DNA of 64,000 nucleotides from Prinsepia uniflora (Eukaryota > Streptophyta > Magnoliopsida > Rosales > Rosaceae). The notes beneath the pieces are model-generated. The model searched no databases. It saw only the letters and a program-made list of their open reading frames with translations, and was not told where the DNA came from. Shown here one piece after another: positions 1 to 10,564 of the stretch (positions within the stretch are counted from its first letter, which is position 1; each line of letters opens with the position of its first letter). A program made the position numbers and the translations under genes. The stretch lies in contig CM064876.1 of NCBI GenBank assembly GCA_032719365.1, positions 62,739,864-62,803,863 on the forward strand, in the 5' to 3' direction.

Positions 1-525
1 CAATATGCCTTTTTCTGCTAGTCAATCAGAAGCTAACTTTTCGTTAAAAGTCCTGAAATACCAGTTCATGCCAAGAGGCCACAACCACGGACTACTCAAA
101 GTTCACAAAGTTCACGCCAATCAAACAAAAAGTTCACACCTCAATCATACTTGAATACCATATAACATTGGTTAAAATCTCTAAAATGTGCCACAAATTT
201 GGGCTACAAAAGAGTTCTTTCATCTGCATCGCTCAACTCAAATAAGCAAACAAGAACTTTTCTTCTTTTCCTTTTTTTGGTAATATAATCAAACAATATA
301 GTTTCCCTTAAATGAAATGATCTATTCCAGCTACAATATGCAACAAAAAATAAATATTCCATCCAAATTTGCTCATCATAATAGAAAAAAAAAAAACATA
401 GAAATATCCCAGAGAACCCTTTTTACACTATGCTTTCAGATATACAATAAGAACAAAAAGGGTGGAGTTACTGGAGCTACTTTAATCAATGGAATAAACT
501 CAGAGAGAGAGAGGGAGAGTACCTG

Positions 526-532
526 CACTCAT
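526..532 (-). other. Possible first coding exon of a leftward gene leaving the window
   Basis: On the minus strand a short ATGAGTGCAG is followed directly by a GT donor-like GTACTC. It is preceded by GC-richer sequence (about 560-700) that could be a 5' leader. The rest would lie left of the window. No protein family can be named, and the small ORF at 317-544 on the other strand has no recognisable feature. Confidence 0.15.
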
Positions 533-533
533 T

Positions 534-1245
534 GTGAAGGCTAAGGCTGGGGAATTTACGTGCTTCCAGTGGCGTCGCAAAGGGATGTCAATCGAACATG
601 GGTTTAGGCGATCTATTTAGGAAGGAGTCCTCAGCGGCGCTCCGCAACGACGACGATGCGGGCTAAAGGGATGATGCGTATGGGTAAGTTGGCAATATTT
701 TTCTTCTTGTTTTCCGGAAGATAGGAATTAGAGTTGGGGTGGTGGTGGCGGAGGTGGGGCTGGTGGGGTGGAGGCGTATGTTGGTTTTTTGTGGGTTCAG
801 TCTTCAAAGGCCAGCGCTTTGGGTTTTACAGTTTTTTTTATTGTTAATGGTTTGGTCAGCCATCACCAAAAAAAAATAAACACAAAACAAAAACAAAAAC
901 GGTGGTTTGGTACTTTGGTCGTGTCAAACAGTCCGAGCTGGTAAATCGGGCAAACTTATGTTCCCTTTTTGGGTTTTGATAATTAGCACATTTGTGTTTG
1001 GTGTTGTGTTGGTATCGATCAATTTAATAGCACTTGCATCAGGCAAATAGAAAACAAGGATAATATGTTCTGACAATTTCATTCCCGTACACACTGCAGT
1101 GCTAAATATATAATTGTAATCGATCTGTGCCGTACTTAATGACTAAAAACTTCAGATAAAAAAAAGTGGCTAAATACTTAAGCTCGATACCATATAATTT
1201 GTATATTGTGTCTAATTTGTTTTATTCTCTTCAATGAAAATTTAG
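534..1245. other. Spacer left of the seven-transmembrane gene
   Basis: This holds a G-rich stretch of GGTGG-type repeats near 735-775, an A-rich stretch near 860-900, and otherwise AT-rich sequence. I see no gene that can be supported. The 3' end of the minus-strand seven-transmembrane transcript probably lies in its right part. Confidence 0.4.
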
Positions 1246-1387
1246 TATTGGCTTTCTCATGAATTGCGTTCGACTCGAAAATCGAAAAAACTGCGCCGTT
1301 GGCTTGCCTCAGTCACCAACAAAATAGCTAGCCGGGCACAGGAAGATGTTCCAACAGTTGAACTAGGCAGAATTACTCAGCGGTTAG

Positions 1388-4300
1388 TTATATGACATCT
1401 GTAGTTGAACTTGAATATTTTGTTAAAGTGCTAACCGACCGGGCTTCGCTTTCAGAAGATTTTCCAGCGGCGGTCAGCCGATATGGATGAGGATGCTGAA
1501 TTATTACCAACACAGACTCCTTAAAGCTTTCCTCACAAGGTGAAGTTGGCTGCACAAGTTCAAACACACGAAAAACTCTTACCACGCAGATATGACTACG
1601 TAAAAAGCCGAAAGGGCGTAGTTCAAGTTCTTATTTACTCACCACTCCAATGTGCCATTCATGATTAGTGAAATCTTTGAAACTCTCTGCATTCATTTCC
1701 TGAAATTCGATGAATTGGGATTGTCACGAAAGAAAACCGAAACCAAAATATGGAATTATACTGCCACAGTTCCACTTCTTAGTTCCTTGTTTCTTTGTTG
1801 GAATCTAATTTCAGAACCATGTCAAAGCATAAGCCATAGTCTCTAGAAATATTGGTATGCATATGTTCACACAACCTTCAATATTCAGCCACACTTACAA
1901 TGCTATAAATCGGAGGCACCACTAGCTCCCCTTTAGATTTCAAAGTTGGCATAACAGAAAATCGTGGTGCCAAGTCCCTTGACCTAAACGTCCACCTGCA
2001 AGAGACAGTCAGGGAGTTACAACAATCGGCAAGCTGGAAGAGAACAGTTTTGATGAGTTAAAAACACATCGATAGTACTGCATTGGGAAGGTAAGCATAC
2101 CCTATGTACACAAAGATGCAGAATTGTGCCCATTCTCGAACTAACAAGCGAATCCAGTAATTCTCTGATGAGTCATCCATGTTAAGGTATATCTGAGAAC
2201 CAGAAAGGTTTTTTCACATTAATTCTCTGCACTTTATTCGAATTGTTTACGTAATTATAAGCACTATGTCGAAGATATCATACCACAGTCTCTGCCATGG
2301 CTACTATCTGCATCGCACCTTGAAATTTTCTGTATTCCACATAAGAATATAGCATATGACATTGACATCATCTCTAAAATGGTAAGTATATCTTAAAATT
2401 CAAGAGCATAAAATGGGAGTGGGAATTTTGAAATGTGCAACACATACTTGAACATGATGTACTTTGTATAGACTGCATCATGCATTGCATGAACATCCTC
2501 GTTATCTATAAAACTTAATTGCTCACGCAACACTAATAGATTCTGAGATATATGGTGAAATATCACGTAGAATGAAATGCAATAGTTAAGCAGCAGCAGA
2601 ACCTGGATCATAGCAGTAACAGAAAATTAGTAAAAACGATAAAAATTGGAACATTAACAATTAAGGACGTAGTTCGTGCCTATTTTACCAGGCCAATCCT
2701 TCAGAGATTAGTCAGTCAAAGAAACTCACAGAGAAATAAGGTACAGAAGCTCTGTAACCGACAAGAGTCAAGTAAAAGACGCATCCTAGGGAAGCAGTGG
2801 TGCGTCTCTCAGTTACTGAAAGGCGCTCACACATTATGCAGTAACCATGAGAGATGAGTAAAAAAGAGACAAAAGAAGCTGTCTGAAATATCACTCCCGT
2901 TACATACACGCCAAACGACATCCATAGAGAGCATATTTGAAGATGAAAGCATGAATACCTGCAAAAGGACAGTTGATACTTTGGTGCGGGTGACAAAGGA
3001 AACAACAGTAGAAAAATCATGACAAAGAAGGACAATTTATATATAACACATACCTGCAAAATGTGCTCCACTTCCATACATATATAAACATAAGAAAGAC
3101 AATTTATCATATAACACATACAACTTAGTATAGGGCTCTCTTTTACTATTGGCCTCAATGACTTTCGGATTCACTAAAATCATTCAAAGGAGATCTTTAC
3201 CCTGCCATTATTTCCTTTGTTCCTTTTTAGTTGATAAATAACATCATATTAGCTACAAGAGCTGATGAAGTGTATTGAATTTCTTCAAGTGATTGTTTTA
3301 ATCCCTTAAACCGAGAAGGTTCTTCATAAAGAGATAAAAGAAACGTGTTTGTACATGCGTTTGTGCCTTTTTATAAAAGAACGGCATCAAGATAAACGAA
3401 GGAACATACCAGAAGAGGAAAGACAATGTAAGTTGCAAGGCTTTAATTAATGGAACAGATGCGAGCGTCCATTGCAAATTATTCGTCTGCTCTAGTTAAA
3501 CAACAAAGAAAAGAAAAAGGTTATAGAAAAATAAGTGACTGCATCAAAACCCAAGGAAGAAAAATAGAATCAAACATGTTCAATACAAAAAAGCTCTTCT
3601 AGATATTTGAGAACCACAATTCATGAAAAATTTACATGAGCTTCCCTTTCAAGAAAATAACTTTATTAAATAAATATCTTTGAGGAGGTAAAAAAAAAGA
3701 ATCTTTTGGTCAATTAAACCAATCAAAATTCTATTCTAGTTGGCAGCAATTTTCATCCACATTGCTATGACCAAGCCAGCACAAATGTTCCAGGACCATA
3801 CAATCCGTTCTCTCTGAAGATAAATATATACACAGGCAGTATACACATGTAAACAGAAAATACCGTTTGCTCTTAATAAGCATATACAAAAAATTCCAAG
3901 TAACCACTAACCAAACAGGAGGAAGAGATCAAATATCGAAACCGGTTCCCAATACAAAACGAAAGATACCCATTGTTTGGTTATCAAGAAAGTGAGCTAC
4001 GGAGGTCATTCAATGGTTTTCGTATACACCGTGAAAAATAATAATAATATGTGAATTCGTTAAGCCAGACAGAGGACGAGCACATAGCACAGTCCAAAAC
4101 CTCTCAAAATTTTCCCTTAAAACCCAAATTACACGTTAAATCCTAAAATTTACCAGAAAAAAAATCGACAGATAAAATTTAAATTACATTTCCAAAAGAA
4201 TAAATGTGGAAATGAACGAAAAAGCGACCTGGAGATTGCGGTTTTTATAGGTGTTGATGGTCCAAGAGCAAGCGGAGAAGAACCATATTGACAAGAAAGC

Positions 4301-4432
4301 CAAGTAAACCGACGGCAGAGACCGATACGACTCGTCGAGTCCTATACGATGCGCTCCGGCACTCTCGAATTCGGTCATTCTGCGTATCGGAAGCTTAATC
4401 ATAAAAATGAAAAGCTTTAAGCTTCCTTCCAA
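1388..4432 (-). CDS. Seven-transmembrane protein, CAND2/CAND8-like (nine exons)
   Basis: Exons read on the minus strand are 4432-4229, 3486-3410, 2958-2730, 2602-2448, 2329-2284, 2192-2101, 1995-1899, 1699-1643 and 1549-1388. All introns are GT-AG and the phases join without a break, giving about 372 residues (354 if the third ATG at 4378 is used). Seven hydrophobic segments are visible: LPSVYLAFLSIWFF, the stretch after TNNLQW, WMSFGVYVTGVIFQ, TTASLGCVFYLTLVGY, LLLLNYCISFYVIF, FQGAMQIVAMAE and EWAQFCIFVYIGW. A soluble tail follows (HEWHIGV, then PTSPCEES and SVLVIIQHPHP). From memory this matches plant candidate G-protein-coupled receptors of the CAND2/CAND8 (transmembrane-40) group, so a membrane location is expected. 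The ligand and true function are not evident. The start choice among 4432, 4402 and 4378 is uncertain; the body of the gene is firm. Confidence 0.88.
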
Positions 4433-4480
4433 TTTGATTTTTCGGTTTTTCCGTTATGCTTCGCTCTCTGGGCTTCTGTG

Positions 4481-4490
4481 CTTTATATAG
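4481..4490 (-). promoter_or_regulatory. TATA box of the seven-transmembrane gene
   Basis: On the minus strand the sequence reads CTATATAAAG, about 50 bases upstream of the first in-frame ATG (4432) and about 105 upstream of the third (4378). With a normal TATA-to-start spacing, transcription would begin near 4455, so either ATG would fit with a short leader. Confidence 0.55.
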
Positions 4491-4499
4491 CCCCTAGGC

Positions 4500-5690
4500 T
4501 GACACCATAAACGACACCGTTTCCGTATTTTTCATTAATAGACTCACTATTTTCAAAAGGTAATTAATAAAACAAATGCCAAATTGCTAAATGTGAAATG
4601 TGAATGTTTGAGCTTATTTTGTTTTGTTGAATGATAAATGTGTCCTTTCTGAGAATAATTTTTTTTTTTATGTTTATGTTCGAAACGAAGAGATATAAAG
4701 GTTATAGCCAAATTATTGTCTATTATATTTTCTTCAATTGAATTTATAAGTTCTTTTTATTTCGTAGTTTAAACCACATAACTAATTCACTTTTAGATTG
4801 GTGTACTAAATCAAACAAGATTACTAGCAAGAGGTAAAGAAGATGGGCAAGATTTGAGGGGAATGATGAAGTTGGTCATCCTCTATCATGGTGTCATGCA
4901 ACAAACCCACTCCCCCTCAAAGTCTCCTAATTAGTAGGCCTAATTATTGGGATCAACTAAATCCATGAAAAAACATGAAAATCTTCTGTTACTACTTTTT
5001 AGGACTTCGAGGGTTTTTAGAAGAGCCTACACTGCATCCTCTCTCGTGGTAGGTAACGTTGTCCGATTTTCAATTAAAACAGATTTACATATAGAATTTT
5101 ATATGATCGTTGATTGTGATTAACATATGGCTGATTAAAGAGAAATTATTGTAAGAAATGGTGAACACTCTAGCATATGCTACGGCAATGTTGTTCGATA
5201 GTCGATTAGAACCGGTTTTTTAAGTAGAATTTTATATGATGAATGATTTGGATTAAGTATGAAAGAGAAAAGAGAGAATGTTGTAAGAAGTAATGAAAAA
5301 TGATTATGAGTGTTTACCAAATCAACATGATATAGGAGTATATACGGCCAACTACTATGCAAGTAGATAGGCAACTGATATTACCTATTTTGAATGCTTT
5401 ATGACCAAAATTTTGGGCTATATGCTTTGGATTATGAGATTTTAATTTAATTTGGTAATTTTATGTGTAAAGTAGGTGAACAAACTCACAAATACATAAC
5501 TTGTTTTATTTCCAATCTTACTCCATCCAAAAAATTAATTTCAATTATGAGATCGATGAGAATCCAAGTTATCCGAATAAACTTCATTAAAAAGCTAGCA
5601 GGCAAGCCACGAACAGAAAACAAACAGAGCGAAAATCAAAGCAAACCAACTTGGAACCGTACAGTAGAAGTAAACAAGTGCAACAGGTAA
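4500..5690. other. AT-rich spacer with a diverged tandem duplication
   Basis: No gene is visible. Its right half contains the duplicated segment listed at 5052-5315; the remainder is simple AT-rich DNA. Confidence 0.5.
5052..5315. repeat. Diverged tandem duplication, period about 132 bp
   Basis: The unit beginning GGTAACGTTGTCCGAT near 5052 recurs as GGCAATGTTGTTCGAT near 5184. Each is followed by TAGAATTTTATATGAT, a gattaa/ggattaag stretch, AAAGAGA and a TTGTAAGAA block. Two copies with many differences. Confidence 0.6.
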
Positions 5691-5699
5691 CGCAGAGGT

Positions 5700-7420
5700 T
5701 TCGACGTCCCACAAGGGCATCTCCCTTTATTGACTATCAACCAAAGCTTAGGGGTAGGGAGGGCAGGGGAGGCCACATTACAAAGAACATGCACTAGGGA
5801 AGAAGGGGGTCACTCTATCTAGGTCTCACCGCACATTTTTCTTCAAGTATGTTTAGCTAGGGCATCAGCTTCTGCATTAGTTGAATGTGGAATCCAGGTG
5901 AACTGCATCCTCCGGAAGCTATTGCAAATAACTTTTAGACTTGCCAGGATAGGATACAGCTCCTATCTGCCAACACTGAATGTTACCTTTGGTATACTAC
6001 ACTACATCCTTGTTGTTAGACTCCACAAGAGAATATAAGTAGCCTCGGTTTATTGTTAGTTTGCAACCCTCCATTAGAGCCCATATTTCAGCTTCACCTA
6101 CAGAGCTTGCCCCTGTTGAAGCAGAAATCGTCCGGTTCTGTCAAATTCCTTCTCGATCCCTACACACAATAACGAAAATCAAATGGGGTTTAAGGTTGAA
6201 TCCGGGAGGGTGGTCCGCTCTGATTCTTAAATCAATTTTCTGAGAGAATAAACTGACAGAGTGTTTGCAGGAGTTTTTAATTACCCTTAAAAGTGAGATG
6301 AGGACTTCTATTTATAGTGAAATCTTAAAAGTCACCGGAGTGTCTGATTGGTTGAAGAAGAAAGTTTTAAATAAGTGATTGTACCGAGTGTAATCACTTA
6401 TTTATTAATGAATAAATAATTCGCTGAGAAGTTATTTATTATCGACATTGATCTGATTAATTAATATATTTAGCTGGTAAATATATTGGATTAATGCGGA
6501 GATCGTAATATGTCGATGTCGATTTTACCAAGGGTAATATTAGTATTATGGGAATTGTTGGCCACGTGGCAGCTCCAAAATATCCCGGTAATTTATGGTT
6601 TCACAGCCTCTCTAAATTTGCAGCATCCAACCACAAAAATGTAATTGGCATTCCTAATTGCCACACCAATTCCTGCCCTCTTTGTTTGAAGAATCCATGT
6701 TGTATCCACATTTTATTTTTACAGGTCAATCTGGATGAGGACACTAGTGTTGAGCCCGAGGTTGATAATGGGGTCTTTAAGGTTATGAGCAATGTGACTT
6801 AGCAATCATTCTTTTCCAGAATTTCTGGCTAAAATTCTTGAGGCCACAATTACTCTCCTAGGGTTAAAGTGTTTATCCTCATAGGTCACAAAACATTGTT
6901 CTTCCCAGATTCCTAGCATGTTGACGCAACAACAGAGAAAACCCAATCTTTATCCATACTAATCATCATTCCAAGGGCCACCAGGTGAGCTAACCATGCA
7001 GGCATTGAGGTAATAGCTTAAGGGTAGACATGGTAACTCAATGCTCCCCCAAACCAAACTCATTAGGCATTGTGGCAAAGGAGTGGCAAATGTTCACTTG
7101 ACTCCGAGGTGTTCATTATAGACAGGCAGACAAGGGATTGGCCTAAGCGTCTACGAATGAGGTTAGCCTTGGTAGGAAGGTAGTCTTTCATTACTTTCCA
7201 AATAAAGGGTCTAACCTTAGAAACCATCTTAAGATCCAAATTAGGGACCAAATTTCTTTAGACGCATTTGAGGAGTTAGAAAGGTGGCAACTTCTCAAGT
7301 TTGAGTGCAGAGCTCGAAGATGATGATAGAATGAGCAGCCGGAGTAAATACTTGATTTTCCATGTAGTCCGATTAACCGGTCGGAGCCCTCTGAGAAGCC
7401 TATAGTAATTATAAGCACTA
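5700..7420 (-). mobile_element. Decayed LINE (non-LTR retrotransposon) 3' portion
   Basis: On the minus strand the order is a reverse-transcriptase zinc-binding segment (7420-7063, with VRPFIWKVMKDYLPTKANL), then an RNase H end near 6110-5850 whose reading contains FTWIPHSTNAEADALAKHT before a stop. These two domains in this order mark the C-terminal end of plant LINE ORF2 or related RNase H proteins. Several frameshifts and stops show it is dead. The element is split by the solo LTR at 6114-6605. The reverse transcriptase core is not seen, so this is a 5'-truncated copy. Confidence 0.7.
6114..6605 (-). mobile_element. Solo LTR of the minisatellite-bearing retrotransposon family
   Basis: It begins TGTTGAAGCAGAAATCG and ends ATGGTTTCACA, so it has TG..CA ends. 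It aligns end to end with the two LTRs at 8033-8582 and 32389-32885. Flanking pentamers are GCCCC (6109-6113) and GCCTC (6606-6610), a target duplication with one change. No internal sequence remains, as expected after LTR-LTR recombination. The strand follows the orientation of the full element. Confidence 0.78.
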
Positions 7421-7507
7421 GCTATGATTCCCTATTTGTGACCAGACCATTAAGACCACTTAGATACCATTCACCCATGCTCCGATGAATTATGGATGCC
7501 ATAATCG

Positions 7508-7752
7508 CTTTTTGGGTGTACTTGATCAAAAGCAGGTACTTCCAAAACTTCAATTTTCAAGGCTTCCCATGACCTATTTACCCCTCCAGAGCAGAGTGTT
7601 TCGACCTTTCATAACTTGTTATTGGGAACCCTCCTTGATACGTTATTGCCCCAATAAGCTAGACCAAGCCCAAGGCACCTGACAACCCTTCTTTTCCAAT
7701 ACAAAATTGAAGTTTTGGAAGTACCTTATTTTGATCAAGCAAACCCAAAAAG
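7508..7752. repeat. Inverted repeat, 50-bp arms about 145 bp apart
   Basis: Left arm 7508-7557 and right arm 7703-7752 are reverse complements at about 46 of 50 positions by eye (shared core GGTACTTCCAAAACTTCAAT). The loop has no recognised gene. It could be a foldback element or a hairpin transcript source; no terminal duplication is obvious. Confidence 0.75.
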
Positions 7753-8032
7753 TGTCTGGTTCATTTATTAGCCACCATCATTTCTTTGCATGCGAGGCAA
7801 TGTTAAAATCTTGTAAGTTAGTTCACATTTAGTTACTTCCCCTTCTTTTTCCCCTATTCTGTCTCATCCCACCTTCATCTTCAACCTAGAAAAAAAAATT
7901 CCAAAAAACTGTCTTCTTTGTACCTTCAGCTATGTCACCAAATGTCGAAAAGGAAGAAGACGATGAGGAAGAGCATACAGCTTCCCCATTCATCTTTATC
8001 TTCATTTTCATTTCTGGGTTGGAATTAGTTAC
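7753..8032. repeat. Left remnant of the 205-bp tandem array
   Basis: The GAAGAAGA-rich segment, then TTCATCTTTATCTTCATTTTCAT and GGAATTAGTTAC, resemble the units at 32886-33513. This is the array portion left of the big nested insertion, whose target site GTTAC is at 8028-8032. Confidence 0.6.
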
Positions 8033-8582
8033 TATTGATGCAGAAATCGTTCGGACTTGTAGAATTCCTTCTTGATCCCTACACACAATAACAATAAATA
8101 ATCATGGTTAAGGCTAAAATCCCCCAGCAAGTGCGCGCGCGCGCGCGGGGAGGGGGGTGGTTGGGGGTGTTCAACGAAGAACACTCCGATGCCTAAGTTA
8201 GTTTAATCGAAAGAATAAACCGCCAGAGTTTCAATATGAGTTTTTTGAATTACCTTTAGGGGTAAATGAGACCCTGTATTTATAGCGAAGCCTTGAGAGT
8301 CACCGGAGCGGTTGATTGGTTGAAGGATATAGTATTTAATAGGTGATTCTACCTAGAGAAATCACTATTATTAATTACATAAATAATAATAAATAACTCG
8401 TTGAGAGATTATTTATCATCGGCATTAATCTGATTAATTAATATACTTAATTGATAAATATATTAAATTAATATGGAGATCGGGTGATGTCGTCGTCGTC
8501 TATACCAAGGGTAATATCAACATTATAGGAGATATGGGCCACGTGGCTGCCCCATAATTTTTCGATAATTTATGGTTCCACA
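8033..8582 (-). repeat. 3' LTR of the outer element (left copy)
   Basis: Homologous to 32389-32885 and 6114-6605 over its length. Its outer end reads TA instead of TG, a point change in the terminal dinucleotide. It alone carries a GC dinucleotide run at 8132-8147, so that run arose after insertion or in its lineage. Confidence 0.82.
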
Positions 8583-10564
8583 AATTCCCCCACATCGCTC
8601 GGGAATTCGAGAAATCCTAAGGGTTATAATTTTTATTGTGGTCCCGAGAAACCATTTTGAGGAGTAGGACTCCGCTTTGTTTCGAGCAATTGAAATTCTG
8701 ATTGACCTCGATTTTGTCCCAATAAGAAGCTTTTGGGCTTGAAGTCTTGTTTTGAGTTGATTAGCCCAATTAATAATTAGCGTTTGTTCACTTTTTTATT
8801 TATTTAAATAAGGGCATGTGACTCTTATTTTTAATAAAAAAAATCAAATCCTAATTGAAATTTACTGTCGATGAGGACGAGCTGGCGTCATCGCGTTGCT
8901 GCGGAGCTCAGGCCACAACCTGTAAGGTAATTCCTTTTTCTTCACGCTTCTTGTTCTTGCTTCTTTTGAATTTTCAGTTTGAAGGTGACAAAGAGGGAGG
9001 TCTGTGTTGACTGAGAGATGGAAAATATGAGGCAAATGACATATATTGATGTCGTCAATGTGGAATTTGAGTTGTTGGAGCAGTCGGATGTGGGAGTGGA
9101 GACAAGCAGAGCTTGATGGAAAAAGCTGACGTTGGAGGTGCGCGCACAGAGTTGGAAGGCCTGGCGGCACTGCAGGGGAACAGAGAGTACACAAGGCCCT
9201 ATTAGGCATGCGTAGAGCGCAGGGCACAGGCCCCTATTTTTTCCCTTTGTCTCCGCGATCACTTGATAGCTTTTAGCTTTGAATGTATTATTTTTTTGCA
9301 CTGCTGTATATAGCAATTTTTTTGTTTTGTATACTATATATATATATATATTATTTTTTCTTTTGTTCAATTCGATCTTTTGCAGATTCTGAGAGCTCTA
9401 GATATCTGATTGCAACGATTCAAGCGGTGGTGCGCTCTACTCTCCTAGACGATCATTTCAAGATGCATGAAGGCATACTTTTGGCGGGGTCTCAAAAAAC
9501 TCATTTTTATGAAGCAGCCATTGTAAGACCATCTAGTGGCATGTCCGAGACTTATTAGAGCTTTCGACTTCAAGAGATGATGGACTTGACATCAAGACGC
9601 TCCTCCATTTGACATGCTTGTGATGTTTTGTGAATAGAAGATCTTGGTGCGTTGAAGTTCTTGTCATCTTCAAGTGCAGACGGAGCCAACGTCAAGGCCT
9701 TCAACGGGGGAAGTGCAGCAGAGTGCAAGGCGAGGGGCAGCAGAGTGCAAGGCAAGTGCAGCAGAGTGCAAGGTAAGGTACAGCAAAATGCTAGGCGAGG
9801 TGCAGCAGAAAGCAAGACGAGGCATGGTGCAACTACAAGGCGAGGTGCAGCAGAGTGCAAGGCGAGGTGCAACAGAGTGCAAGGCGAGGTGCAGCAGAGT
9901 GCAAGGCGAGGTGCAGCAGAGTGCAAGACGAGGTGCAACAGAGTGTAAGGCAAGGTGCGGCAAAGCACAAGGAAAGGTACAACAGAGTGCCAGGCGAGGT
10001 GCAGTAAAGTGTCAGGCGAGGTGCAGCAGAGTGCAAGGCGAGGCATGGTGTAACTACAAGGCGAGGTGCAGTAGAGTGCCAAGCAAGATGCAAAAAAGTG
10101 CTAGGTAAGGTGCAACAGAGTGCAAGGCGATGCATGGTGCAACTATAAGGCGAGGCATGATGCAAGTGCGAGGCGAGGAGTCCCATCACTTGGAGTGCGA
10201 CGTGGCACAACGCAACATGAGGCTTGTTCCAGCTACAAGGAAATGTATGTTGCAGCTACAAGGCAAGATATGCTTCATCTTCAGAGCAAGGTTTCCCATG
10301 ACGTGAGGCGAAATGCATGTGGTGCCACGAAGTAACTAAAGCTTTCCAAGGAGTTTCTTTGGATGACGGATGACCTTCCAGAGTCTTGATCTTCAAGGCC
10401 TTGTTGAGCTCAAAATGGGGTGTAGCAAGGCAGAACAGAAAATGGAGGATCGATCATGCCCCCTACAAAGCTCGAGACGTCGTACATCATCGCCTAATTG
10501 AAGGAAGACAGCTTGGAGATGCCATCATCTAGATGCTGAAGCCAAGTGGCGTGAAGACACATGA
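8583..10564 (-). other. Outer element internal region, first segment
   Basis: It starts with the polypurine tract on the minus strand and holds the 22-bp minisatellite. The long overlapping open frames here come from the repeat, not from selection. No protein domain is recognised. Confidence 0.7.
9714..10168. repeat. 22-bp minisatellite (unit GTGCAAGGCGAGGTGCAGCA plus GA)
   Basis: About 20 imperfect copies of a 22-bp unit run head to tail, with interspersed longer variants containing GCATGGTGCAACTACAAGGC near 9826, 10045 and 10130. Degenerate copies continue to about 10335. Since 22 is not a multiple of three and the unit lacks stops, several frames are open on both strands. Confidence 0.9.

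Noticed and set aside
1455..1545. Plus-strand reading after a TTTCAG acceptor-like site
   Set aside because: It is the antisense shadow of the last exon of the seven-transmembrane gene (1388-1549), which fits its gene in phase and in family wording.
1878..1898. TGA at 1878-1880 as the stop of the seven-transmembrane gene
   Set aside because: A GTAAGT donor lies just before it (1898-1893), and two further in-phase exons (1699-1643 and 1549-1388) carry the conserved tail.
6548..6802. Small ORF at the right edge of the solo LTR
   Set aside because: It crosses from the LTR into LINE remnant sequence and matches nothing.
9570..10335. Several long overlapping ORFs on both strands
   Set aside because: They are translations of a 22-bp minisatellite whose unit lacks stops in several frames; the peptides are simple repeats with no domain.
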